A stretch of DNA of 64,000 nucleotides from Thermotalea metallivorans (lineage in GTDB: Bacteria > Bacillota > Clostridia > Peptostreptococcales > Thermotaleaceae). This document shows positions 1 through 9,196 of the stretch, piece after piece. Each line of letters starts with the position of its first letter. The first letter of the stretch is position 1. The position numbers and the translations under genes are program-made. Under the pieces are notes generated by a model. That model ran no database searches. It was given only the letters and a program-made list of their open reading frames with translations, and was not told the DNA's origin. The stretch is from assembly GCF_001562415.1 (NCBI RefSeq), contig NZ_LOEE01000072.1:33783-97782 (forward strand), given 5' to 3'.

Positions 1-699
1 AAGATATGGAATCTCGAAGGCTCCAAAGGAAAATGCAAATATGATGATAAAGGTGGATGCAATGGTTGGCATGGCCAAGGGCAAAAGTACATGCCAAAAA
101 ACCTGTCTTTTGTTTGCTCCTAAATTCAGTGCAGCTTCAGATAACTGATCATTCATATTGCGCCATATGGCATATACAACCATGGCAACGAAAGGGATTT
201 CTTTCCATAAATAGGCGAATAGGATTCCTGCACCATTTTTATCAAATACCAGAGAAGGAAAATCCGTTTGTGCATTGATGATGCCCATATGGTATAAAAT
301 CCTGGATGCTATTCCGCTTTGGGCCAGCATATTATACGCAAGCAAAGCTGCAACGGAGTGGGGGACAATCACAGGCAGTTTGTATAATAGCTGTTCGATT
401 CCTTTGTTATGTTTGTTCTGCAAAATAGAATAAGCCAACAGAGCTCCCGCGATTACAGCTGTGACGGAAGATACAAAGGAGATATACAAGCTGAATTTCA
501 ACGATTCTAGGAAACCCCTATCCATAAAGACTTCTTTATAGTATTTGAAAGTAAACTGTTTCATGCCTATTACGGAGAAATGCCCTAAACTTTGCAAAAA
601 ACCCATGACCAAACCTGATATGAATACAGAGGAGATTACTGCCAATACGGGGGTTAACATGATATAAGGCTTTAATTTATTATACAATTTCCTATTCAC
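1..699 (-). CDS. ABC transporter permease, YnjC-like (3' part missing)
   Basis: Inner-membrane permease of an ABC importer; the C-terminal part lies beyond the window edge. The reverse strand reads open for 233 codons with several hydrophobic segments. It carries the cytoplasmic EAA loop (EAALNLGANKRQVFW, then LPLAMP) that docks on the ATPase. The likely GTG start at 699 overlaps the end of the binding-protein gene by eight bases, so the two are translationally coupled. The partner is YnjB-like, which makes this the YnjC-like permease; an ATPase gene would be expected beyond the left edge. The substrate is unknown. Confidence 0.85.
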   Translation of the reverse strand, partial: MNRKLYNKLKPYIMLTPVLAVISSVFISGLVMGFLQSLGHFSVIGMKQFTFKYYKEVFMDRGFLESLKFSLYISFVSSVTAVIAGALLAYSILQNKHNKGIEQLLYKLPVIVPHSVAALLAYNMLAQSGIASRILYHMGIINAQTDFPSLVFDKNGAGILFAYLWKEIPFVAMVVYAIWRNMNDQLSEAALNLGANKRQVFWHVLLPLAMPTIASTFIIIFAFSFGAFEIPYL

Positions 700-1930
700 C
701 CTCTACAGGTATGTTTTCCTGCCAGATTTCTTCTATGATTGGAATGAGATGGGCCGGTATCTCCGGTAATCTGTGGGCAAGGAGTATGTCCTGAGGCAAT
801 ACGCCTTCACCCAGTTTTACATCATGGAAAAGCTTTTTTTCTTCATCACTGAATTTACCGTTATCTAAAACAGGCAAATCGCCCCAGTTTTTAGGATCAT
901 ATTTCGAAGCTTGGGCTTTTGGACTAAGGAGAAAATTAATGGCCACCAGTGCTCCTTCTTTATTCGTTGCGTTATAAGGGATAGCCAAAAAGTGAGTATT
1001 GCCGATGGTTCCCTTTTCAAATATAAAAGCTTGTGATGTAGTAGGAAATTCTCCCGTTCCAATCTTTGATGCAACATGGTTTGGATTATAGCTTATGGTC
1101 ATGAAAACTTCATGATCGGCATACATATTATCCAATTGGGCTACTGTTGCCGGATAAGTTTTTCCTTCTTGCCACAGGTATGGTTTTATCTTCTTTAAAT
1201 AGTCCATGGCAGGCTTTATAACTTCCGCAACTTTTTGTTTATCGGCTTCCATATTCATAAATTGTTTATAGCCCACAATATCATAAATGATATTTCTTAC
1301 AAAGGCACTTCCTGTAAAATCAGGAGGTGCAGGATATGTAAATTTTCCAGGATTGTTTTTCACCATTTCAAACAGTTCTTCATGGTTCCTAGGAAACTGG
1401 ACTATTTGGGCCTGGTCTCCAATCAATACCAATTGGGCCTTTCCATAAGGAGCCTCATATCCCTCTACAGGAAATCCAAAGTCATATTTTATTTCTATGG
1501 ATTCTGTATCCACATATTTCTTGTAATTTGGGAGATCATCTACAAAGGGTCCGAAAAGCAGGCCATTTCTTTTAGCTGTAAAGAAGTTTTCACCATTGAT
1601 CCAAACAATGTCAATGGTTCCCTCTTTGCTGTTGAGCTGCTTTTCACCTAATAATTTATTTAAAATATCATCGATATCCATCGGTACTCTGTTCAGGATG
1701 ATATCATATTCCTCCTTCAATTTCCTGCTTACATAATTGTCGATCCATTCATTAACTTTTTGGCTTCCACCCCATCCATAAAAGTTTACGGTTGTTCCTT
1801 TGGCTTTTTCTAAAATGCTGTTCCAGTCCTCCGCTGTAATTTGTGCCGTTGGCTTTTCGTCTCTAGACGTACATCCGGCGAAGTTGATAATAAGCAATAA
1901 GGCAAGGAATAAAAGAATTGATTTTTTCAT
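692..1930 (-). CDS. YnjB-like ABC transporter substrate-binding lipoprotein
   Basis: Extracellular solute-binding lipoprotein of the COG4134 (YnjB) type, first gene of an importer operon with the overlapping permease. The start ATG at 1930 follows a clear AGGAAG ribosome binding site. The N-terminus is a lipoprotein signal with lipobox NFAGC, so the mature protein would be anchored through Cys20. Family-like signatures include VNFYGWGGSQKVNEWID, LNRVPMDIDDILNKLLGEK and IDIVWINGENF. At 412 residues it is complete. YnjB-family substrates have not been firmly established, so the cargo cannot be assigned here. Confidence 0.87.
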   Translation of the reverse strand: MKKSILLFLALLLIINFAGCTSRDEKPTAQITAEDWNSILEKAKGTTVNFYGWGGSQKVNEWIDNYVSRKLKEEYDIILNRVPMDIDDILNKLLGEKQLNSKEGTIDIVWINGENFFTAKRNGLLFGPFVDDLPNYKKYVDTESIEIKYDFGFPVEGYEAPYGKAQLVLIGDQAQIVQFPRNHEELFEMVKNNPGKFTYPAPPDFTGSAFVRNIIYDIVGYKQFMNMEADKQKVAEVIKPAMDYLKKIKPYLWQEGKTYPATVAQLDNMYADHEVFMTISYNPNHVASKIGTGEFPTTSQAFIFEKGTIGNTHFLAIPYNATNKEGALVAINFLLSPKAQASKYDPKNWGDLPVLDNGKFSDEEKKLFHDVKLGEGVLPQDILLAHRLPEIPAHLIPIIEEIWQENIPVEGE

Positions 1931-2173
1931 TTTGTTTCTTCCTTTCCGTATTTTTATTAGCAGCCAATGCCTCTCACTCCTTTAAGGACGATTGGTTGTC
2001 TGTTAAATAATAAACAAACCGTCATGTCTATTATATATTACTTCATCAAAAGATACCTATACAAAATTATTATATAGGATAATGATATATTATAATGTGT
2101 TGCACTTTCTTTCTATTATATCAGCTGCTATGATAAAATGGGTGAAAAACTATAAAAAGTGAGGGGATGGAAA

Positions 2174-3067
2174 ATGCACAAAATCATATATGACTGCGAT
2201 AATACGATGGGAGTAAAAGAAAGGGATGTGGACGATGGACTTACCTTTTTATATTTGCTAGGAAGAAAAGATGTTTGCATATCAGGTGTTACGACAACTT
2301 ATGGAAACAGCACAATGGATATTGTTTATGATAATACGTTACGGATGTTTCATGAGTTATCGATTCAAGATATACCTCTGCTGCGGGGTGCTTCTTCTCC
2401 GAAGAACAGACATAGTGAAGCGGCAGAATTTTTAGCTGAAAAGGCTGCTGAATCTCCGGGGGAAATTACTGTCCTGGCAACGGGTTCCCTTACAAATCTG
2501 CTCGGCGCATATGAAATTGACAGCAATTTCTTTCACCATGCAAAACAAATCATTCTTATGGGTGGAATTACCAACCCGCTGATGATAAATGGGAAGCAAC
2601 TGGATGAGCTTAATTTTTCCTGTGATCCGGAAGCAACCTATCAAGTATTAAGTTCAGGTGCAAAAGTTACAGTGATCACAGGCCATATCTGTCTCCAGGC
2701 ACTTTTTGGAGAAAAGGAATATAAAAGACTTATGGAAAGTCATGACATAAAAATATATCAATATATAAGGAACAAGACGAATCACTGGTTTGTATATATC
2801 ATGAAAGAATTTGGAATCAAAGGCTTTTACAATTGGGATATTGTTGCAGGTGTCTATCTTACAAATCCTCAGTTGTTCGATACAAACATCACAAATCTTG
2901 TGTCTACGTCGGAGGATTTAAAAACGGGACTGCTGAAAATTGATAACAATTCAAACAAAGGCTACAGGGTAAATATGCCGACGGCAATCAATAATATCGA
3001 GGAATTTAACGAGATCATATTCAACACATGGGCAAATGTAGCATATGCATTTGACGAAAGAAAGTAG
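2174..3067 (+). CDS. Inosine/uridine-preferring nucleoside hydrolase family protein
   Basis: Predicted to cleave the N-glycosidic bond of nucleosides, or a related ribosyl compound, as part of salvage. The calcium-binding N-terminal motif is present in divergent form (DCDNTMGVKERDVDDG instead of the usual DTDxGxDDxxA), followed by GVTTTYGN. Later motifs such as ATGSLTNLL and ILMGG are also family-like. The ATG at 2174 follows GAGGGG at a good distance; an upstream in-frame GTG at 2159 has no such site. The gene is transcribed divergently from the ABC importer, which could supply its substrate; that link is only inferred. The insertion in the metal loop makes the exact substrate uncertain. Confidence 0.8.
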   Translation: MHKIIYDCDNTMGVKERDVDDGLTFLYLLGRKDVCISGVTTTYGNSTMDIVYDNTLRMFHELSIQDIPLLRGASSPKNRHSEAAEFLAEKAAESPGEITVLATGSLTNLLGAYEIDSNFFHHAKQIILMGGITNPLMINGKQLDELNFSCDPEATYQVLSSGAKVTVITGHICLQALFGEKEYKRLMESHDIKIYQYIRNKTNHWFVYIMKEFGIKGFYNWDIVAGVYLTNPQLFDTNITNLVSTSEDLKTGLLKIDNNSNKGYRVNMPTAINNIEEFNEIIFNTWANVAYAFDERK

Positions 3068-3141
3068 GCATCGGAGCTTTCATATAGGTTGTTTGCCATA
3101 AAAATAGGGGTTGCGAAGGGGATAAAAAAGAAATATAATAT

Positions 3142-3177
3142 ATTTAGATATTTATCTAAATATATAAATATCTAAAT
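3142..3177. promoter_or_regulatory. Palindromic operator upstream of the SdpR-like regulator
   Basis: Three copies of one 9-base half-site: ATTTAGATA (3142-3150), then TATCTAAAT at 3153-3161 and again at 3169-3177. The first two form a perfect inverted repeat with a 2-base spacer, and the third repeats the right half 16 bases on. ArsR-family proteins bind such AT-rich palindromes, and SdpR is known to repress its own operon, so this is probably the operator of the next two genes. Confidence 0.65.
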
Positions 3178-3231
3178 AGGCTATTCAAATAGAATAATAC
3201 AATAAATACCGAGGAGAAGGAGGGTTAGATT

Positions 3232-3510
3232 TTGAATGATATCTTTAAAGCCTTAGCCGATCCTACGAGAAGAAAAATCTTGAAAATGCTAAGAGAGGGG
3301 GATTTATCTGCCGGAGAGATTGCCGATGCCTTCTATATCAGCAAACCCTCCATTAGTCATCATTTAAATTTGCTAAAACAAGCGGGTTTGGTTCTAAGTG
3401 AAAAACAGGGCCAAAATGTATATTATTCTCTAAATACCACAATTTTTCAGGAAGTTATGCAGTGGTTTTTTGAATTTATGGAAAGGGGAGAATCTGATGA
3501 AAATCAATAA
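3232..3510 (+). CDS. ArsR/SdpR family winged-helix autorepressor
   Basis: A 92-residue DNA-binding repressor. The opening MNDIFKALADPTRRKILKML is the hallmark of the ArsR family, and SKPSISHHLNLLKQAGLV is the recognition helix region. No metal-binding ELCV(C/G)D box is present, which fits the SdpR subgroup rather than metal sensors. The start is a TTG at 3232 behind an AGGAGGG-like site. The coding end overlaps the SdpI-like gene by 14 bases, as in the Bacillus sdpRI operon, where membrane SdpI sequesters SdpR. The palindrome at 3142-3177 is the likely operator. Confidence 0.88.
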   Translation: MNDIFKALADPTRRKILKMLREGDLSAGEIADAFYISKPSISHHLNLLKQAGLVLSEKQGQNVYYSLNTTIFQEVMQWFFEFMERGESDENQ

Positions 3511-4135
3511 GTGGCTGATAGTCCTCATTCTTTTATCGGTGATCGGTACGGCAATTGTGTATCCATATGTGCCGGAAATGGTGCCAGGTCATTGGAATTT
3601 TAAAGGAGAGATTGACCGCTATCAGAGTAAAGGGTTTTTATTTCTGACGGCGATACTGCCTTTGGGATTGTATTTGTTGATGTTTTTTTTGCCGAAAATA
3701 GATCCTAAAAAAGCAGCATACTTGAAACATGAAAGGGCTTACAAGATTTTTCAAATTTTTATCACATTATTTTTAATAGCAATTCATTGGATTACGGTGG
3801 CAGTAGCACTGGGATATTCACTAAACGTAGGTATATTGGTCAGATTGGGAATGGGATTCTTATTTATCGTCACCGGAAACTATATGAGCCAAATTCGTCA
3901 GAATTATTTTTTTGGCATAAAAAATCCATGGACCTTGGCCAATGAGCAGGTATGGAAAAAAACTCACCGGATTGGGGGATATGCCTTTATTTTATCCGGG
4001 ATTATTGCTGTTTTTACTATTTTTCTAAGAGATTCCATTGCTTTTATCGCGCTGATGTTGGGACTATTTATTCCCTTGATATATACCAATGTCTATTCCT
4101 ATTTTTTATATAAGAGGATTACAAAAGAAGAATAG
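3497..4135 (+). CDS. SdpI family membrane protein (DUF1648 plus SdpI)
   Basis: A polytopic membrane protein of about 212 residues. The N-terminal DUF1648 part contains VPGHWNFKGEIDRYQSKG, and the SdpI part has NYFFGIKNPWTLANEQVWKKTH. About six hydrophobic segments are visible. In Bacillus, SdpI gives immunity to the SdpC killing peptide and controls SdpR at the membrane. No sdpC-like toxin gene is visible nearby, so here it may be an orphan immunity or signalling protein. The ATG at 3497 follows GGGGAG inside the end of the regulator gene, showing tight coupling. Confidence 0.85.
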   Translation: MKINKWLIVLILLSVIGTAIVYPYVPEMVPGHWNFKGEIDRYQSKGFLFLTAILPLGLYLLMFFLPKIDPKKAAYLKHERAYKIFQIFITLFLIAIHWITVAVALGYSLNVGILVRLGMGFLFIVTGNYMSQIRQNYFFGIKNPWTLANEQVWKKTHRIGGYAFILSGIIAVFTIFLRDSIAFIALMLGLFIPLIYTNVYSYFLYKRITKEE

Positions 4136-4448
4136 GAGAAAAATTTCTGCATATAAATTGTAATCGATGGACATATTCAGCGAGCAAAGAGAAGGTCCTT
4201 GAGGATAGCCATATATCGTAGTGGTGTTCTATAGCATCTATAAGTGGATAGAAAAAATATTTTCATGACGGCGATAAAAAATATTTTTATTCTCCTGAAA
4301 TAATGAAAAAGGAATTTTCTAAAAAATATGGAATTATTTTTTTATATCCATTGATACGATCCGGCCTATCTGTAAAAAATAGCATATCATTGGTTATAAA
4401 AAGTAAAAAACCCATATCTTATTATGGAAAAAAGAGGGTGGTTTACCT
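4136..4448. other. Non-coding stretch, no recognised element
   Basis: AT-rich sequence without a supported gene on either strand. It contains runs of A and T and a short repeated AAAAATATTTT near 4253-4291. I see no convincing terminator, riboswitch or tRNA here. Confidence 0.5.
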
Positions 4449-4823
4449 GTGTACAGAGTGCTTTCCATGATAAATATCATTCTTGTATTTATACCCATCA
4501 TCTTTAGCGTAAAATATTTGATGATTCATTTCAAGGACCGCAGCACTTTGTTGAATGCAGTACTGCTGATTTTTTTCAGTTGGGCATTGTTGGACTACTG
4601 TGAGGCCTTTTATCTTAGTAGTTTTGCAGACTATGCTTTGGAGGAATTTTTAGAAAAGGGACATAGTTTAGAAGAAATCATAAAATATATGACCAGTGCG
4701 TCAATTCCTTTGATTTTAGGATTTATTGTTCGGGGGATGCTGGAAAAGAGAAAGGTTGCCACCTATAGCAGTGATGACGAGCGCTGGGAGAAGTGGCTGA
4801 AATCTGGCAAGACGATGAAATAG
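4449..4823 (+). CDS. Small membrane protein of unknown function
   Basis: I do not recognise the family. The 124-residue product has two clear hydrophobic segments (roughly residues 5-25 and 34-56) and a third near residues 80-97, ending in a charged, lysine-rich tail. The start is GTG at 4449, placed by the AGAGGGTGG site just upstream. It stands alone between the SdpI-like gene and the cation antiporter. Coding is supported by length, start context and a membrane-like composition only. Confidence 0.55.
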   Translation: MYRVLSMINIILVFIPIIFSVKYLMIHFKDRSTLLNAVLLIFFSWALLDYCEAFYLSSFADYALEEFLEKGHSLEEIIKYMTSASIPLILGFIVRGMLEKRKVATYSSDDERWEKWLKSGKTMK

Positions 4824-4963
4824 GCAGAAGATTTTGCTGCAATCTAAGGTGGAAGAGATGATGATATCCATGGTTTTCCAATGCACATAATTTTGTGCCT
4901 ATTGTCAAAAATATGGGGTATACAAAGCAAAAATAAGTAGTAAAAATCAAACAGGAGGAAAAA

Positions 4964-5917
4964 ATGGCATATATTTTATTGATTATTGGATTTGTATTAC
5001 TGATGAAAGGTGCAGATTATTTTGTAGAAGGAGCATCAGAGATTGCAAGAATTTTGAGAATTCCGCCGATACTGATTGGTCTTACGATTGTGGCTTTCGG
5101 AACCAGTTCACCGGAGGCAGCGGTCAGTATCGGGGCTGCCATCAAAGGAAACAATGGCATTGCTCTGGGGAATGTAGTGGGAAGCAATATATTTAATATT
5201 TCATTGATTGTCGGCATTACTGCCTTGCTGTATCCCTTGCAGGTAGAACGGGAAACGGTGAAAAAAGAAATTCCTTTTGCATTGTTGTCCAGTATTCTTT
5301 TATTGGTCTTGGCGGCGGATATGGGGCTGCAGGGATATCAAACCAACACCATTACAAGAGCAGATGGTATTGTACTTCTTGCCTTCTTTTCTATATTCAT
5401 ATACTATCTGCTGGAAGTGGCGCTTCACAGTCGTGAGCAAAGCACCGAAGAGATCGAGAAACCTGCAGGAAGCATGACCAAACAAATACTGTTTGCAGGG
5501 GGCGGACTGGGTGCTATTATATTGGGCGGAGAAATCGTTATTCGAAACAGCATCAAGATTGCCCAGCAATTCGGCATGAGTGAAACTCTGATCGGATTAA
5601 CGATTGTAGCTGTTGGAACATCCTTGCCGGAATTGATTACTTCCGTTGTGGCGGCTTTGAAAAAACAGAGTGAAATTGCTGTAGGCAACATTGTAGGAAG
5701 CAATATTTTCAATATCCTGTTTATCCTGGGAATTTCATCGATAATTACATCGATACCCGTAGAACAAAAAATTTTCTTTGATCTAAACTTGATGATTGGA
5801 TATACAGTTCTTTTGCTGATTTTTTCAAGAACCCATCATAAGATAACCAAGGCAGAAGGCCTAATTCTCTTGCTTTCTTATATACTATATACAGTTTATA
5901 TCATTGCAAGAAAATAA
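4964..5917 (+). CDS. Calcium/sodium antiporter, CaCA family (YrbG-like)
   Basis: Membrane exchanger that expels Ca2+ or another cation against Na+ or H+. The two inverted alpha-repeats are plain to see: GTSSPEAAVSIGAA followed by GNVVGSNIFN near residues 45-85, and GTSLPELITSVVAALKK followed by GNIVGSNIFN near 210-250. These hold the acidic ion-binding residues. The length of 317 residues and about ten hydrophobic segments match the prokaryotic family. The ATG follows AGGAGG at an ideal distance. The gene is monocistronic in appearance. Confidence 0.93.
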   Translation: MAYILLIIGFVLLMKGADYFVEGASEIARILRIPPILIGLTIVAFGTSSPEAAVSIGAAIKGNNGIALGNVVGSNIFNISLIVGITALLYPLQVERETVKKEIPFALLSSILLLVLAADMGLQGYQTNTITRADGIVLLAFFSIFIYYLLEVALHSREQSTEEIEKPAGSMTKQILFAGGGLGAIILGGEIVIRNSIKIAQQFGMSETLIGLTIVAVGTSLPELITSVVAALKKQSEIAVGNIVGSNIFNILFILGISSIITSIPVEQKIFFDLNLMIGYTVLLLIFSRTHHKITKAEGLILLLSYILYTVYIIARK

Positions 5918-5961
5918 AGATAAATGAATAAAAATCAATATTAACAAAAAATAGACAATCA

Positions 5962-6129
5962 CTATCTATCCAATCCTAAAAGTTTGTAATATTCGTTCAT
6001 CATTTGGTGAAGCTGATCGCTAAGCTGGATTAATTCCTGTGCATGAAGGCTATTATGCCGATCCAGCAATTGGGACAATTGATCGCGTAATGATTCCATT
6101 TGCATTTTTAATTGTTCAATTTTATCCAT
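5962..6129 (-). CDS. Spo0E-like aspartyl-phosphate phosphatase
   Basis: A 55-residue protein, too short to stand out by length. The reverse-strand reading begins MDKIEQLKMQMESLRDQLSQ and contains SQLLD, the Spo0E signature (SxxLD) used to dephosphorylate Spo0A~P. Heptad-like helices on either side fit the family's two-helix hairpin. The ATG at 6129 is preceded by AAGGGG. Spo0E proteins restrain entry into sporulation, which fits the spore genes elsewhere in the window. It is encoded alone, convergent with the antiporter gene. Confidence 0.85.
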   Translation of the reverse strand: MDKIEQLKMQMESLRDQLSQLLDRHNSLHAQELIQLSDQLHQMMNEYYKLLGLDR

Positions 6130-6200
6130 GACACCCCTTCTTTCTGATGTACATTGATAGAACTATTATACTATTTTGTTAAATCTTAAAATAGTATTTA

Positions 6201-6233
6201 TAAAAAAAGCATGTTAATTTTATAAAACATGCT
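6201..6233 (-). terminator. Hairpin with T-run on the minus strand
   Basis: AGCATGTT (6208-6215) and AACATGCT (6226-6233) form an 8-bp stem. Read on the minus strand it is followed by seven T. It lies upstream of the Spo0E-like gene and may shield it from antisense reading through the next gene. On the plus strand only a weaker T-run follows. Confidence 0.5.
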
Positions 6234-6358
6234 AAATTTTTCACTAGATATGCTGTGGAAAACAATCGAGGGAGATTTCAGACGATATTTTGGTATCACC
6301 ATTACATTTTTCATGAATACAATAGATAGTAAAAGGCTATAAGTAGGTGAAGGTATTC

Positions 6359-7702
6359 ATGAATTTTGTAAAATACAAGACAAACTTTCGGAATTTGGTA
6401 GTAGGTGTCAATACAAAAATTCCTTTGATAAATGGCAGCTATGTTACGGCTATAAATTTTGATAATGCTGCCACCACACCGCCCTTTGTATCGGTTTTGC
6501 AGGAAATTATCCGCTTTGCCCCATGGTATTCTTCCATTCATCGTGGAACAGGATATAAATCCCAGTTTTCATCAAATCTATATGAGCAGTCAAGGGACGT
6601 GATAGCCCGATTTGTCAAGGCTGACCCCAAAAAAAATACAGTTATTTTTGTAAAAAATACAACGGAGGCTATCAATAAGCTTGCTTATCGTTTCTGTGAA
6701 GAGGGAAAAAAGAAGGTTGTACTGTCCACCTGCATGGAACATCATTCCAATGATCTTCCCTGGAGGGATAAATACAAGGTAGATTATATTGACATTGATG
6801 AGTGCGGAAGACTTTCTATGGAGGATTTGGAAAGGAAGTTAAGGAAATACAAGGATTCTATTGCTTTGGTAGCAGTAACGGGAGCTTCCAATGTGACGGG
6901 ATATAGGAATCCAATCCATAAGATTGCCGCCCTGGTGCATCAATATCATGGGAAAATACTGGTAGATGGAGCCCAATTGATTCCCCATGTGCCTTTTGAT
7001 ATGAAGCCCGATGGCTCGCCGGAACATATTGATTTCCTTGTTTTTTCTGCCCATAAAATGTATGCTCCCTTTGGCATAGGTGTATTGATTGGACCCAAAT
7101 CTGTCTTTGAACAAGGGGTACCGGCCGACGTGGGGGGAGGAACGATAGAAATTGTTACTCATGATTTCATTCGCTGGGCAGAACCGCCCCACAAGGAAGA
7201 GGCCGGGTCCCCCAATATCATTGGCGTTGTGGCCTTAGCAGCGGCTGTCAGAATGTTGGAGAGCATCGGCATGGAAAATGTAGAAAGATATGAAAGAAGT
7301 CTGACGGATTATGCATTGTGCAGGATCAGAACTGTACCGGGTCTTAGGTTGTACGGCAATAAAGAGGATTGCCAGGATCGTGTGGCCATCATTCCGTTTA
7401 ATATTGAAGGGATGCCCCATGATATTTTGGCTGCAATTCTTTCCTATGAAGCAGGGATTGCTGTAAGAAACGGTTGTTTTTGTGCCCAGCCGTATGTTCA
7501 AAGGTTGTTGAATATACCTGGGGAAGAAGTGAAAAAACGCATTCAAGATCCCAAAATGGATCACCCTGGGATGGTTCGTATTAGCTTTGGGATTTATAAC
7601 CATTATGATGAAATCAATGTTTTGGTGCAGATGCTTCACAAAATTGCCGCCCATAGGGATGATTACCTTTTGAAATACAAAAAAATCTTAAATCGTGCAT
7701 AA
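6359..7702 (+). CDS. Cysteine desulfurase-like class V aminotransferase
   Basis: PLP enzyme of the NifS/SufS/CsdA fold, predicted to act on cysteine or selenocysteine or a related amino acid. FDNAATTPP and HRGTGYKS mark the N-terminal substrate region. HVPFDM follows the PLP aspartate loop (VDGAQ). SAHKMYAPFG holds the Schiff-base lysine, about residue 233. NGCFCAQPY supplies a cysteine (about residue 375) at the place of the SufS persulfide cysteine. I place the start at the ATG at 6359, behind AGGTGAAGG, rather than the GTG at 6347. At about 447 residues it is longer than SufS. No SufU or IscU scaffold gene is adjacent, so a role in general Fe-S assembly is not shown. Confidence 0.82.
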   Translation: MNFVKYKTNFRNLVVGVNTKIPLINGSYVTAINFDNAATTPPFVSVLQEIIRFAPWYSSIHRGTGYKSQFSSNLYEQSRDVIARFVKADPKKNTVIFVKNTTEAINKLAYRFCEEGKKKVVLSTCMEHHSNDLPWRDKYKVDYIDIDECGRLSMEDLERKLRKYKDSIALVAVTGASNVTGYRNPIHKIAALVHQYHGKILVDGAQLIPHVPFDMKPDGSPEHIDFLVFSAHKMYAPFGIGVLIGPKSVFEQGVPADVGGGTIEIVTHDFIRWAEPPHKEEAGSPNIIGVVALAAAVRMLESIGMENVERYERSLTDYALCRIRTVPGLRLYGNKEDCQDRVAIIPFNIEGMPHDILAAILSYEAGIAVRNGCFCAQPYVQRLLNIPGEEVKKRIQDPKMDHPGMVRISFGIYNHYDEINVLVQMLHKIAAHRDDYLLKYKKILNRA

Positions 7703-7863
7703 AGTCCGAATATTTTTTTGGTTGGCGTTATGCATTATTTTTTTTATGGAAAATATTTTGGGGCCATCACACTAGAACTAGTTTCCCCTGAAAAACTCAA
7801 TATTTTCGATTTATCTATCCGCATATATTAGAAATTTTTAAACAACTTCTTGGGATTTTCCCT

Positions 7864-8460
7864 TTATTTTGCCATCTGAGCGGCTCTTCTTAGGTTATGG
7901 GCCAAGATCCCAAATCCAATCCAGGTTTTTGAGCCAAAAAGACCCCTATATCGGCTTCGACTCAAGCCGTACCTTCTTTTTAGCAAACTGATTTTGGCTT
8001 CACCGGCCGCACGAAACCTTTGCAGGCTTTGAAACCATGGACGCTTTTCATGGTCCGTTCTCTTCTGACTCTTTTTCCCCCTTGTAGGGCAGCTGATATG
8101 TCGAACACCCTTTTCCGATAATTCTTTTTCATTGTCTTTGCTGCTAAAACTTCTATCCGTTGCTACTGCATTGGGCACAGTTTGAAATAGCCGTTGATGG
8201 TTTTCTACTGCAGGGATAAGCAATGTGTCATCTGACGGATTTCCCTGGTATATTTCATAGCCTGTTACAAATCCACTTTCTGTTTCGTCTATCCGAAGCT
8301 TGTAGCCAAATTCCGTATTCTTTGAAAGTTTTCCTTTCTTTATCGGCCTGGCTTCGGGGTCAAAAAAGCTTACCAGCCTGTCAGGGATTACCCGGTTGCC
8401 CATAACAACTTCTTTGGCTTGATGGGTAAGTTTTTGAGTTAAGTCGGATCGGGCATTTTT
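7864..8460 (-). pseudogene. Transposase remnant (ISNCY-like, C-terminal part)
   Basis: Only the C-terminal part of a DDE transposase survives. Recognisable pieces are LVSFFDPEARPIKKGKL, TEFGYKLRIDE, AVATDRSFSS and the end ISLLKRRYGLSRSRYRGLFG followed by a short tail. The same frame can be followed back to a stop at 8461-8463, and nothing upstream resembles the missing N-terminal helix-turn-helix part. I take it as a truncated insertion sequence. The family assignment rests on remembered motif resemblance; IS1182 or another IS5-like group is possible. Confidence 0.72.
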
Positions 8461-8716
8461 TCATCCGCCGGTATTTTGTAAAACATACGTTATTATAAAT
8501 TTAAATAATTTTGAAATTGAAAAAACCATTAATCTAGAACATAAAAAAATTTATTGGTGCAAGATATGATAATATTAGATTAAAGATTATTTACAGTTTA
8601 TGAATTTTAATATTGGTAATTGAAAGCCTCGGCCAATAAAGGGAAATTAACTTGTGAACAGAAGGAAATTTTACTTTTTAAATAAAAATAAAAAGGCTTT
8701 GGTGGTGAGTTATTCA

Positions 8717-9043
8717 ATGGACATATGTAAATATAAGTTTTTCCTAATCGCTTTGCTATCCATTTTTGTATTCATTCTCAATCAAATCACAGATTTTTGG
8801 ACCGTTTATATTCCGATATTTCATGGAGCAACGGGATTTTATTTTGGAACATTCCTTGTATTGCTCCTATCTGTTATAAGCTTTATATGGTCTTTGAAAG
8901 AAGGACTTTCATGGTTTCGTAGAAAGAAACAGGACGAAAATATAAAAAAAGATATCATTTTTATCGTGTTTACTTGGATCATCACAATCTCCTTTATTGT
9001 CATAGAACTTTTGTGGCTGCATTTGGTGAATAGCGGTGTATAA
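8717..9043 (+). CDS. Small membrane protein of unknown function
   Basis: About 108 residues, unrecognised. Three hydrophobic segments are visible, the last near the C-terminus (FIVFTWIITISFIVIELLWL), with a lysine-rich linker before it. The ATG at 8717 follows GGTGGTGAG and gives a positively charged N-terminus before the first membrane segment; a GTG at 8654 in the same frame lacks a good ribosome binding site. A terminator follows directly at 9066. Confidence 0.5.
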   Translation: MDICKYKFFLIALLSIFVFILNQITDFWTVYIPIFHGATGFYFGTFLVLLLSVISFIWSLKEGLSWFRRKKQDENIKKDIIFIVFTWIITISFIVIELLWLHLVNSGV

Positions 9044-9065
9044 AGTTAAAATTTGTGCAATATTG

Positions 9066-9088
9066 CCTTCCAAAGAGAAGGTTTTTTT
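9066..9088 (+). terminator. Rho-independent terminator
   Basis: CCTTC (9066-9070) pairs with GAAGG (9077-9081) and is followed by seven T. It closes the small membrane-protein gene. Confidence 0.75.
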
Positions 9089-9196
9089 GTTTTGTTTGAA
9101 ATTTCATTTTCACGGCATGAAAAAACGGCAGGATGGGCAAAATAAACTTATAAAATGGAAAAAGGCTTGTTCCTATAAAAGAGGAGGTATCATTCT

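Noticed and set aside
5300..5712. Long reverse-strand reading frames inside the antiporter gene
   Set aside because: They lie opposite a certain gene, lack ribosome sites and resemble no family.
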